A stretch of 64,000 nucleotides of DNA from assembly GCF_003464085.1 (NCBI RefSeq), contig NZ_QSDR01000017.1:1-64000 (forward strand), in the 5' to 3' direction. Shown here one piece after another: positions 8,955 to 17,562 of this stretch. Numbering within the stretch: position 1 is the stretch's first letter; every line of letters begins with the position of its first letter. This DNA comes from Clostridium sp. AM58-1XD (GTDB lineage: Bacteria; Bacillota; Clostridia; Lachnospirales; Lachnospiraceae). Under the pieces are notes generated by a model. The model was not told the origin of the DNA, made no database searches, and was given only the letters and a program-made list of their open reading frames with translations. The translations under genes were made by a program, and so were the position numbers.

Positions 8955-9437
8955 TTATGATAAAATTTCAATAAAATCTTCCTCTTTATATTCAGATACA
9001 GAACAGTCATTTTTATATACCCGTTCCGGAAGAACAATCAGCACGTGCGCCTCTTCTTTTGTAAGTGGCATTACCCCCATGTGCCATACGCCTGTCTTAA
9101 TGGCGATCAGTGTTCCCATCGGTACGATAAATGCTTCTGTGCGCTCAGGACACGGTTCGCCTGTAGGAGGCGCAACATGTAAGATCACATCATCGTCCAT
9201 GACAAGCATAGCCTCTCCCGTGGTATTATGGTATTCTGCTTTTGTAACAATCTGCTGCTCAGGCTTCCTGCATATCAATGTGGAAAATCCTACCGGCATA
9301 TTCCCCGACACATGGTAGAGGACCTTATCGTTATAAAAATCCCCCAGGCAGCTGCCCTCCGGATGGAGAATATCCATATAGCTGCCGTAAGGTGCAAACC
9401 CCTGAACTGTTAATTTTTTTGCCTGAATCTGACGCAT
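8955..9437 (-). CDS. AllA-like (ureidoglycolate lyase family) cupin protein
   Basis: A 160-residue protein resembling the ureidoglycolate lyase fold. Family-like features are the N-terminal GFAPYGSYMD, AEYHNTTGEAMLVMDDDVIL in the middle and IKTGVWHMGVMPL near 115-125. No purine-degradation gene is nearby. It lies 14 bases before the SDR gene inside a sugar operon, so a true ureidoglycolate role is doubtful. It may be an isomerase, lactonase or sugar-acid processing protein. The family call is moderate and the function unknown. Confidence 0.6.
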   Translation of the reverse strand: MRQIQAKKLTVQGFAPYGSYMDILHPEGSCLGDFYNDKVLYHVSGNMPVGFSTLICRKPEQQIVTKAEYHNTTGEAMLVMDDDVILHVAPPTGEPCPERTEAFIVPMGTLIAIKTGVWHMGVMPLTKEEAHVLIVLPERVYKNDCSVSEYKEEDFIEILS

Positions 9438-9452
9438 AAAATCCTCTCCCCT

Positions 9453-10672
9453 CTATTTGACTGTAATGCTGTCCGGCACTCCTCCTCCATTCTCAAGAAA
9501 TCGTTCCAAAATGAAGGCTGCCGCGCCGATTGCCCGATAGCTGCTTACATTCTCTACCGTAATTAATTTGATTTCCCCGTCCCTCATTCTCATCTTTCTG
9601 TTATCAAGCGCCTCTTTGAACATGTTTATAAACAATCGATTATTCCCAAGCTTTCCCCCACAGATAATCGCTTCCGGATCTACCAGATTGATCACGCTGC
9701 TCACTGCCATCCCCAGATATTCTGCGGCATTACTTAATATATCTATCGCAGTCTTGTCTCCATTCGATGCCGCTTCAAATACAATATCGAGATCAACTTT
9801 TCCGGCCTCTCCATATACAAGATCGGTAATCATAGAATTCTGATTTCCTTTTACTGTTTCTACCGCCTTTGCCTTAATGGACTTTCCGGAAGCAAACAGC
9901 TCCAGACAGCCATAATTGCCGCAGTAACACTTCGGACCGTCCTTTTCTACTGCCATGTGGCCGATCTGTCCGGCAATCTCAGAAGCTCCGTAAATCAGCT
10001 TTCCCCTCATAACAAGAGCAGATGAGATTCCCTTTCCCAGGCTCAGACACATATAATTGCCGATTTCTTTTCCTATTCCAAACATTTTCTCATACATGGC
10101 GAAAGCCTGCTTCCTTCTTCCACCGTAATATAACCATCAAAATGCTGGCAAAAGAACTTCCTGGCACTGACCTCGCTCCACTTTAATTCATTGCTGTAAA
10201 TGACATAGCCCTGCTTTGCATCCACCAGTCCCGGAACACAGACGCCGATTCCGGCAATTTCCCTGATTCGCTCACGGTTATCTTCAATAACCGATTTCAC
10301 CATCTCGACAGCCTTTGTCATAATGGAAAGGCTGGTATCCGCAGACTGGTTGTCCCTGATTCTGCTGTCAATAATGTTCAGCTTTAAATCCGTCAGCAGC
10401 ACTTCTGTCCTGTACTCGTCGATGTCCAGAGATATGATGTTGTACGCATCCTTATTCAGTTCCAGCATCACCGGAGGTCTTCCTCCGCTGCTCACTCCAA
10501 TCTCTGTTACGTTTACAATATCTTTCTTCTTCAGGTCCTCAATAATCCTCAATACGGTCGGTTGGGAAAGATTCACCATCCGGGCAATCTCTGCCTTAAA
10601 TACACTGTCATGTCTCCAAAGCACATCCAGGATATCCGTTTTGTTTTTTAAGTTTACATTACTACTGTTCAT
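9453..10672 (-). pseudogene. ROK-family transcriptional regulator, split by a one-base frameshift
   Basis: An N-terminal winged-helix half (start near 10672: KTDILDVL, then ARMVNLSQPTVLRIIEDL) and a C-terminal ROK sugar-binding half (CYCGNYGCLE zinc motif, SSVINLVDPEAIICGGKLG) lie in different frames. At about 10107 one base is missing: adding a G restores GCT TTC GCC ATG and gives a normal 406-residue ROK repressor. It overlaps the end of the ribulokinase gene by 11 bases and probably controls this operon in response to its sugar. The break may be a base-calling error or real loss. Confidence 0.85.
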
Positions 10673-12373
10673 ACTCTTTCTCAGCACCTTCTCCATCCCA
10701 GGATGACTGGATGTCCTCAAAATGGCGCCCTACGTTAAGATATTTCCTGTAAAGTATGTCGTATCTGGTAAAATTATCCTCATTCGGCGTGTAGACATTG
10801 GAAAATCCTATACACATCGTTTTCTGCGCTTCCACAATCGTATGATAGAATCCTGCCGCCACTGCCGCATAGATCGCCGCCCCTCTTGCACATGCCTGAT
10901 TGCAATTCGAAACCTGTATCGGCCTTTTCAATGCATCCGCCAAAAGCTGCATAATCAGGGGCGATCTTTTAGAAACTCCTCCCACCGTAATAATTCTGTC
11001 AATCTGAATCCCTCTTGTAACAAAGGACTCAACTATTCTCCTCGCTCCAAATACAGTAGAAAGAACGAATGAGCGGAATAACTGCACCGTATCGGTACTT
11101 AATGATAAACCATAGACCCCGCTCTTTACTTTTTCATTGATAATCGGATATCTTCGTCCATTTAACCAGTCGACTGCACTGATGTCTTCTCCTTCGTAGG
11201 CCATCGCCTCTTGGGATAACCGATCCAGCAGCCTGTTTTTATAATCTTTTGTATACTGCCTTTTCTGTTCCTCGCTGATTCCTTCCATAGAATCCACGAA
11301 ATCTCTTACCGACCACATCAGAATATCCCGAATCCAGGAATACACATCGCCAAACGCTGCCTGGCTTGATTCAATTCCAATATATCCCGGAACAATTGAA
11401 TTTTCAGCCATTCCGCAGGAATCCTTGAGGTCCTTACCTCTGACATTTTGCCTCTTTTCGATAAGCATGTCAACAGCAGATGTTCCGATTACCATAACTA
11501 ACGTATTATCTGTAATGCCCGCTCCCACCGCTCCTGCATGAGCGTCCAGAGAGCTGCCTCCGATTATGCACTTTTTACTGATTCCCAACCTCTCCGCCCA
11601 TTCAGGAGTAATCATACCAGTATTGGTCGTGGAAACCTGAGGTCCCTGTCCATAGGTTTCCGCCACTTTTTCCAGATAAGGGTCGATCGCTTTCAGGCAT
11701 TCATGGGCGGGAAGTCCGCCGAAATCACTGTGCCACAGGGCTTTATGTCCTGCTGCGCAGCTGCAGCGGTACATCTCTTCCGGCTTAGTTCTGCCGGTCA
11801 GAAGGGCCGGAATCCAGTCGCAGTGCTCGATCCAGGAATAAGCTGCTTCCTTTACCCTTGAATCTGTACGCGCACAATGAAGAATCTTGGCCCACCACCA
11901 TTCAGAAGCGTATTCGCCCTGAAATCTGGTATAATTTTCTCCCCGAAAATCGCTGAGTATCCTGTTGATCTCCTTCGCTTCGTCAATCGCCGTATGATCC
12001 TTCCACAGCCAGAACATGGCATTCGGATTATCAGCAAATTCCGGAAGAAGTGCCAGCGGAATTCCTTCTTTATTTACCGGGCAGGGGGTAGAGCCTGTCG
12101 TATCCACTCCTATTCCCGCAATTTTCTCTCCGATCGGACGGCCGACTTTTTTACTTCCTTCAGCAACTGCCTTGCGGACGGCTTCCTCAAAGCCCTCTAT
12201 GTATCTAATGGATGCTGCCTGAACCTGTTGGATGGGCTGTCGCAATATTTCTTCTCTGCCCACCTCTTATAAAAGACAGTTGACGATGACAGCTCAGCCC
12301 CATTATTCACATCGATCAAAACCGCTCTGACAGAATCGCTCCCAAAATCAATACCTATTACGTAGTTGTCCAT
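10662..12373 (-). pseudogene. araB: Ribulokinase (FGGY family), split by a one-base frameshift
   Basis: The true N-terminus starts at 12373 (MDNYVIGIDFGSDSVRAVLI), behind GAGGAC and a good promoter. It reads YKRWAEKKYCD, then FRQHPLD, before meeting a stop. Near 12202 one T is missing (GAT AC ATA); restoring it joins YIEGFEEAV and the rest of the kinase into 570 residues, the normal ribulokinase length. Family motifs include GIGVDTTGSTP and GGSSLDAHAGAVGAG. It should phosphorylate L-ribulose or a related ketose or polyol with ATP as the first gene of the operon. Confidence 0.88.
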
Positions 12374-12409
12374 ATCTTGTCCTCACTACTTTCTTTCATA
12401 CTGTAATTA

Positions 12410-12444
12410 AGTATTATAATATACTCATCTAACATTTTTGTCAA
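12410..12444 (-). promoter_or_regulatory. Sugar-operon promoter with palindromic operator over -10
   Basis: On the minus strand TTGACA (12439-12444), 17 bases, then TATTAT (12416-12421). The -10 lies within the inverted repeat AGTATtataatATACT (12410-12425), a plausible binding site for the ROK repressor encoded second in the operon. The operator assignment is inference. Confidence 0.7.
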
Positions 12445-12576
12445 TATTCTTTTCTTCATTTTTTATTTTTTGTGTCATTTGTACAACAACGCAAGGGGGA
12501 CCGGATAGCTGCACTCCCTTGACAGAGGGTTCCGCCCTGCCGAAAGCCTTAAATTCCGCAAAAACCGGCTCTCCTA

Positions 12577-12737
12577 AAACAAAGAGTTCCGCAAGCGGAA
12601 CTCTCGCGCCTGCGGCGGGTCGCTTCAGCGACTTGATTCCCTTCCGCCGCAGTGCGCATCCATAGCGGAGCGTTTTTTACTTTCTAGGAAATCATACGCT
12701 TTATCACTTTACAATAACAAGGTCTTTCCTAGAAAGT
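12577..12737. repeat. Structured tandem repeat, copy 1 (161 bp)
   Basis: This unit contains perfect small hairpins (GAGTTCCGC-AA-GCGGAACTC and GTCGCT-TC-AGCGAC). It ends in a long stem formed by TTTACTTTCTAGGAAA (12676-12691) and TTTCCTAGAAAGTAAA (12725-12740). It sits between the sugar operon and the tct operon and codes for nothing recognisable. The bases between 12445 and 12576 look like a degenerate lead-in with no gene. Confidence 0.85.
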
Positions 12738-12901
12738 AAACAAAGAGTTCCGCAAGCGGAACTCTCGCGCCTGCGGCGAGTCGCTTCAGCGACTTGATTC
12801 CCTTCCGCCGCAGTGCGCATCCATAGCGGAGCGTTTTTTACTTTCCAGGAAATCAGATACTTTAATACTTCACAGCAACAAATTCTTTCCTGGAAAGTAA
12901 A
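12738..12901. repeat. Structured tandem repeat, copy 2
   Basis: Nearly identical to copy 1 over the first ~115 bases. The terminal stem now reads TTTACTTTCCAGGAAA (12837-12852) and TTTCCTGGAAAGTAAA (12886-12901). The T:A pair of copy 1 has become C:G, a compensatory change, while the loop has drifted freely. The stem is therefore what is conserved. Confidence 0.85.
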
Positions 12902-12945
12902 AAGATCAGGCCGCTTCCACTTATGGCAGGCAGCCTGATCTTTTT
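12899..12945. terminator. Terminator after tctA
   Basis: AAAAAGATCAGGC and GCCTGATCTTTTTTT form a strong stem with T-runs on either strand. It lies 3' of the minus-strand tct operon. Confidence 0.75.
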
Positions 12946-12986
12946 TTAACTCTATTTTTCAAAAAACTGCTGTTTGTTGAAAACAG

Positions 12987-14500
12987 CTAATTTCCCTGTT
13001 CCTGAAGTCTGTTAAGTTTATTCTTGTTTCTGCGGAAACCGCTGCTGCACACCGGCATGATCAGGAAGATCAAAGCTGCTGCAAGGCAGACAAGGGCAAT
13101 CGGTCTGTCCAGCACAGCGGCAAAATTACCATTTTCCGCTGTAAGCGCCATACGGAAATACTTTTCCACAAGCGGTCCCAGAATGTATCCTAAAATCACC
13201 GGCGCCATATCCACCTTGAACTGTGTCAGGACATAGGCTGCGATTCCGGAAATAATCAGCACCCACAAATCAAATGTCCTGTTGTTCAGCGCGAAAGTTC
13301 CAAGAAGGCAGAACATCAGAATCGCCGGGAACAGATAAGAAAATTTAATATTTACCGCTTTCACAAAAACTCGGATCAGTCCCAGTTCCATCACATACAT
13401 GACGATATTTGCCAGGAAATAGGCAACCATAATCGCGCCTACGACATCCAGATTTGTCTTAAAAAGGAGAGGCCCCGGCTGCAGGCCGTGAATCATCAGA
13501 CCTCCGATCAGTGCCGCCGTCGTCAGGTCTCCCGGTATTCCAAGAGTAATCAGAGGTATCAGCGCACCTCCGTTTACCGCATTATTGGATGTCTCAGAAG
13601 CGCAAATGCCTTCCGGTGAGCCGTGGCCAAACCGTTCCGGATGCCTGGATAATTTTTTAGCCTGATTATATGTGATCAGCGTAGATGCATTTTGCCCGAT
13701 TCCGGGAAGAATCCCGATTCCCGTACCATACAGGCATCCCAGAGCAATGGGAAGGCCGCAGCCTTTCATTTCTTTCAGCGGAGGCATAAAGGACATCTTC
13801 CCCATCTGTATATCCTTTTTCTCCTTTCCCAGATCATGGCTCTGAATCAGTATTTCACAAACAGCAAACAGCCCCATCATCAGTGCTGTGGACTGAAGTC
13901 CGCTCATCAGCTGCCATGACCCGAATGTCAGTCTCTGGGCTCCCGACACTGCGTCCAGGCCGATACTGCCGCATATAATTCCGATCAGAGCGCCGATCAG
14001 TCCTTTGACGATGTCGTCTGAAGCCATACTGATCACGACTGCCAGTCCCAGAAATGCAACTGCAAAGTACTCCCAGTTTCCAAAGATCAATGACACCTTT
14101 GAGAGCGGCGGTGCGATAAAAAACAGCGCCAGAGCCGATACCGTTCCGCCGATCAGCGAAGCGAATACGCCGATGGAGAGCGCCTGTCCCGGTTTTCCGT
14201 TTTTTGCCATCGGATAACCGTCGTAACACGTAAAAATAGAAGACGGCGTTCCCGGAATATTGATCAATGTCGCTGTAATCAGACCCCCGCTGATTCCACC
14301 TACATAAATGGCAATCAACAGAGTTAGTCCCTGTGCCGGCGTTAAGCGTATGTAAACGGAATCATCAGCGTTACCCCCAGTGTTGCCGTCAGACCTGGAA
14401 TACAGCCGAATACAATTCCTATGAAAACGCCTCCAAATAACACTGTCAGGCACATAGGGTCTGTAAAAATAGTGGAAAAGCCGCCGATAATCGCTTCCAT
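12987..14500 (-). pseudogene. tctA: Tripartite tricarboxylate transporter large permease TctA, one-base frameshift
   Basis: The real start is ATG 14500 (MEAIIGGFSTIF), with IFGCIPGLTATLGVTLMIP typical of TctA. It reaches a stop at GCT TAA. One base lost near 14345 separates it from LTPAQGLTLLIAIYVGG and the rest; with it restored the protein is 504 residues, the normal TctA size, with about 12 membrane segments and the second conserved block GILPGIGQNASTLITYNQAKK. It would import citrate-like or other carboxylates together with TctB and the binding proteins encoded upstream. Confidence 0.85.
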
Positions 14501-14522
14501 GTGCTTGTCCTCCTTAAATTAT

Positions 14523-15506
14523 TTACTGTTGTTTCATGTCTTCAAATACAGGCTTAATTTCTTCCACCCAGCCGTCGATCTTTTTCTGCAGTTCTTCACC
14601 GGATACATAATGTACTTCAAGGCCAAGGCTCAAAACCTTTTTCTGGAAATCCTCGTTCGCGCACACCTCTGCCACTGCGTCGCTGATCACTTTTATTTTA
14701 TCCGCACTCGTTCCTTTCGGAGCATACAGTCCCCTCGGTTTTGTCGTTACAACATCATATCCCAGCTCTTTTGTACACGGTACATCCGGAAGGGATTTAG
14801 AGCGGCGGTCACTGATGACGAGAAGTGGAATTTCATCGCCCGCTTCTACGGAAGCCTGCACGTCCGCCCCAGTATTTACGCTCAGTTGAACGTGATTGCC
14901 CATATTGGCCACCTTGTTGTCCGCGCCGCTGTTATATGGAACTACTGTTACGTCGTCTTTGATTCCAAGGGCATCCAGAACTCTTAAGCAGTCCGCCATA
15001 TTGCAGTTCATGGAGCCTGTGTTTCCCACCTTAACTTCTCCCGGATGTGCCTTAACATACTCTACGACATCATCCAGCGTTTTCCATCCGCTCTGTTTAT
15101 TTGTCACAAGGATATTAAAGTCGTCAGCAATACCGCAGACAAGTTCCAGGTCCTTGTACAGTTCCACGTCCGTCGTCCCGCCCAGAGTATAAGAAACGAC
15201 ATCCATGGGATTATGCGCCAGAAGGGTATATCCGTCGTTTGCAGAATTATACGCCTGCTGACAGCCGATATATCCGGCTGCGCCGTCCACATTTACCGCA
15301 ACAAAGTTCTGGTTGTTCGGAAGCTTCAGATATTCCATCATCGAACGGGTCAGGACATCAGAACCGCCGCCCGGTGCAAACGGGACGATCACATTGACCG
15401 GCTTTGTAGGGTAATCATCCTTTTTTTCTCCTGATTGACAGCCAGCCAGCAATACGGCTGCTGAAAAAATGCAAATGCCTGCCTTTAATATATTTTTAAA
15501 TTTCAT
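14523..15506 (-). CDS. tctC: Tripartite tricarboxylate transporter binding lipoprotein TctC
   Basis: A 327-residue extracytoplasmic binding protein of the Bug/TctC family. The signal peptide ends at the lipobox LAGC. The family hallmark PVNVIVPFAPGGGSDVLTR is near residue 35-53, and GNTGSMNCN and LPDVPCTKELGY are also typical. It captures a carboxylate and docks on TctAB. The frame is intact, unlike both neighbouring permease genes, and the gene lies between tctB and tctA on the same strand. Confidence 0.92.
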   Translation of the reverse strand: MKFKNILKAGICIFSAAVLLAGCQSGEKKDDYPTKPVNVIVPFAPGGGSDVLTRSMMEYLKLPNNQNFVAVNVDGAAGYIGCQQAYNSANDGYTLLAHNPMDVVSYTLGGTTDVELYKDLELVCGIADDFNILVTNKQSGWKTLDDVVEYVKAHPGEVKVGNTGSMNCNMADCLRVLDALGIKDDVTVVPYNSGADNKVANMGNHVQLSVNTGADVQASVEAGDEIPLLVISDRRSKSLPDVPCTKELGYDVVTTKPRGLYAPKGTSADKIKVISDAVAEVCANEDFQKKVLSLGLEVHYVSGEELQKKIDGWVEEIKPVFEDMKQQ

Positions 15507-15617
15507 CTCAATCCTTCTCCTTTTTCTTACATTTTTATCTCTTCTGCTTGTTCCCTTTTTTATGAAGTTCGCGACATTGAATACTCAATACCGCTTTCTG
15601 TACCGACGCTCAGACCG

Positions 15618-16123
15618 CTACGGAAGCTGGATGGCCAGCAGTTTAGCAAATACAAGCCACAAAATCACGAGCAGAACCGCCCCTGTTATTACGCTTTTAC
15701 GCCCGATTCTGATCATATCTTTTTTATCCAGCCCTCTGACGCAGAGTTTCTCTTCCTTCAGCGTATAAACTGCCGTCAGAAATACGGTCATCAGAAACGT
15801 CGTTGGAATAAATCCTGCTGCCGGCAGCAAGACCGCATATAAGATAAGAGCGGCAACTGTCAGCAGGATGGTGCTGTCCAGCACAAAATGGAACCCCTCT
15901 TTTTCTGCCTTACCAGCAAAATCCAGAGATGATACAACCAGAATCACGGCTACCAGAAACAGAAGCACAGCTATCATCTGCAGCCATACATCCGGCCTGG
16001 CGATCAGCCCGCCTGGCTGACTTCCGGAACATTGGACGTCACTTTTCCAAAAAACAGACCTGCGCTTAACACGATCATTAAAACGCCAAGAATAAAGTCA
16101 TTCGCTTTTTTTATTACTTTCAC
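15618..16123 (-). pseudogene. tctB: Tripartite tricarboxylate transporter small permease TctB, one-base frameshift
   Basis: A GTG start at 16123 behind AGGAGG gives VKVIKKANDFILGVLMI and a first membrane helix, then stops at GGC TGA. Inserting one G into the GGG run at 16008-16010 continues GLIARPDVWLQMIAVLLF and three more hydrophobic helices to give 168 residues, the normal TctB length. TctB is poorly conserved in general, so the assignment rests on size, helices and position between TctC and the upstream binding protein. Confidence 0.78.
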
Positions 16124-16139
16124 ACAAACTTACCTCCTG

Positions 16140-17231
16140 TTATTCTGCCCCCTTTTCACGGAGCATTTCTAACATACCTTTGAACTCAGGATATTTCTGG
16201 CTGTATTCTTCGATCATAGCCTGTCCGACTGCCCGGAACGGCTCTCTGTCTACCTCTGTCACATCGACGCCTAGTTCACGTAGACTTTCCAGATCCGAGG
16301 CTTCCCTTTCCATATATGCCCGTTTTACCGTTTCTGTGTAAGCCATACAGCACTCGTCAAAAGCCTTCCTGTCCTCTTCCTTCATGGAATCATAAAATTC
16401 CTTATTGACTGCGATCCAGTTATATGTGATCTGATGTCTTGTCAGAGACAGGTATTTCTGTACCTGATACCATTGGCTCGTCAGCAGCGCCGTAGGCGGA
16501 TTTTCCTGGCCGTCAGCCAGCTTCTGCTGGAGTACGGTAAAAATTTCCGGAACGGATGCATTGATCGTTTCAAATCCCAGTCTGTGAGCATACTCGATAA
16601 ACTGCGTTACATTCGGTGTTCTGAGCGTCAGTCCTTTACAGTCTTCAGGAGTTTTGATCGGCCTGACATCATTGGAAATGGACCGTACGCCTGTCAACAC
16701 GAAGCCTTTGCATACAATTCCAGCCGGTTCGATCGCCTCGTTCATGGCATTCATGATATCCGGATCAGACAAAGCCGCAAAACTGCTGTCAATATCTTCA
16801 AATACAAACGGAAAATCTACCACTTTTAAGGCTGGAAACTGATCGGACAGTTCAACTCCCGCAATACCTGCTTCGATTGTGCCCTTTCTGATTCCTTTCA
16901 GGAAGTCTTCTTCTCCTCCCAAGTCTCCGTCAGAATAGACCTCTAATGTATAACGCCCATCTGTTTTCTCTTCCAGCATCGGCCGCAGAACTTCATTCAG
17001 AGATTCATTGACAGGGTGATCCTCTGCGAGAAAATCAGCAAGTTTTATCGGAATCGGTTTCTCCCTGTTTTCTGCAGAAGGCGCTTCCCGTTCCTCTGAT
17101 TTTTGTTCCTGAGAAAGCTCTCTCTGACCTGATCCCTGACCACAGCCGGATATCGAACTGACTGCGGCTGCCAGTACAGCCGCCCCGCCGATTTTCCAGA
17201 TTTTAAACAATAATCCTTTATTCCTATTCAT
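16140..17231 (-). CDS. DctP-type (TRAP family) solute-binding lipoprotein
   Basis: A 363-residue lipoprotein (lipobox ISGC) followed by a charged linker to about residue 60 and a DctP-like body: LADFLAEDHPVNESL, VDFPFVFEDID, GVRSISNDVRPIKTPEDCKGL and the characteristic DGQENPPTALLTSQWYQVQK. TRAP binding proteins normally work with DctQ/DctM membrane subunits, which are absent here. Instead the gene is 16 bases upstream of tctB. It may feed the Tct permease, act as an accessory sensor for the divergent AraC regulator, or partner with a TRAP permease encoded elsewhere. Confidence 0.88.
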   Translation of the reverse strand: MNRNKGLLFKIWKIGGAAVLAAAVSSISGCGQGSGQRELSQEQKSEEREAPSAENREKPIPIKLADFLAEDHPVNESLNEVLRPMLEEKTDGRYTLEVYSDGDLGGEEDFLKGIRKGTIEAGIAGVELSDQFPALKVVDFPFVFEDIDSSFAALSDPDIMNAMNEAIEPAGIVCKGFVLTGVRSISNDVRPIKTPEDCKGLTLRTPNVTQFIEYAHRLGFETINASVPEIFTVLQQKLADGQENPPTALLTSQWYQVQKYLSLTRHQITYNWIAVNKEFYDSMKEEDRKAFDECCMAYTETVKRAYMEREASDLESLRELGVDVTEVDREPFRAVGQAMIEEYSQKYPEFKGMLEMLREKGAE

Positions 17232-17408
17232 TTATTCGGTACCTCTTTCATCTATCATGCATGACATGGCTATATTATATCTTTCCTTTATCTTGTGCAC
17301 AATTGACATTTTTCTATGTTTCCCATGACATTTTATCGAATTTGTTTCGTTATAATTATTGTCATGTCATTTTTTACAGCCAAATTTTTGTATAATCTTT
17401 TGGACTAT

Positions 17409-17519
17409 GATATAATGTCCCAATAACGGACATTATATCTGCGCATTGCGGTTTCTGCATTCACTACAGAAATCCGGGCGCTCTATTCCGCCGGAGCTTA
17501 TAAGCCGCTGTGCGGTTAT
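17409..17519. repeat. Dispersed structured repeat, copy A
   Basis: It starts with a perfect 12-bp inverted repeat (GATATAATGTCC, 7-base loop, GGACATTATATC at 17409-17439) and continues with hairpins CGGTTTCTGCA/TGCAGAAA-like and CCGCTGTGCGG. The reverse strand aligns along its whole length with 54214-54325. It lies in the 331-bp divergent gap between dctP and the AraC gene, so it may be carried in the leader of the AraC gene. Confidence 0.75.
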
Positions 17520-17562
17520 CTTATAATATCCAGGACAACTTTTGGATCGACGAGGTACAGAC

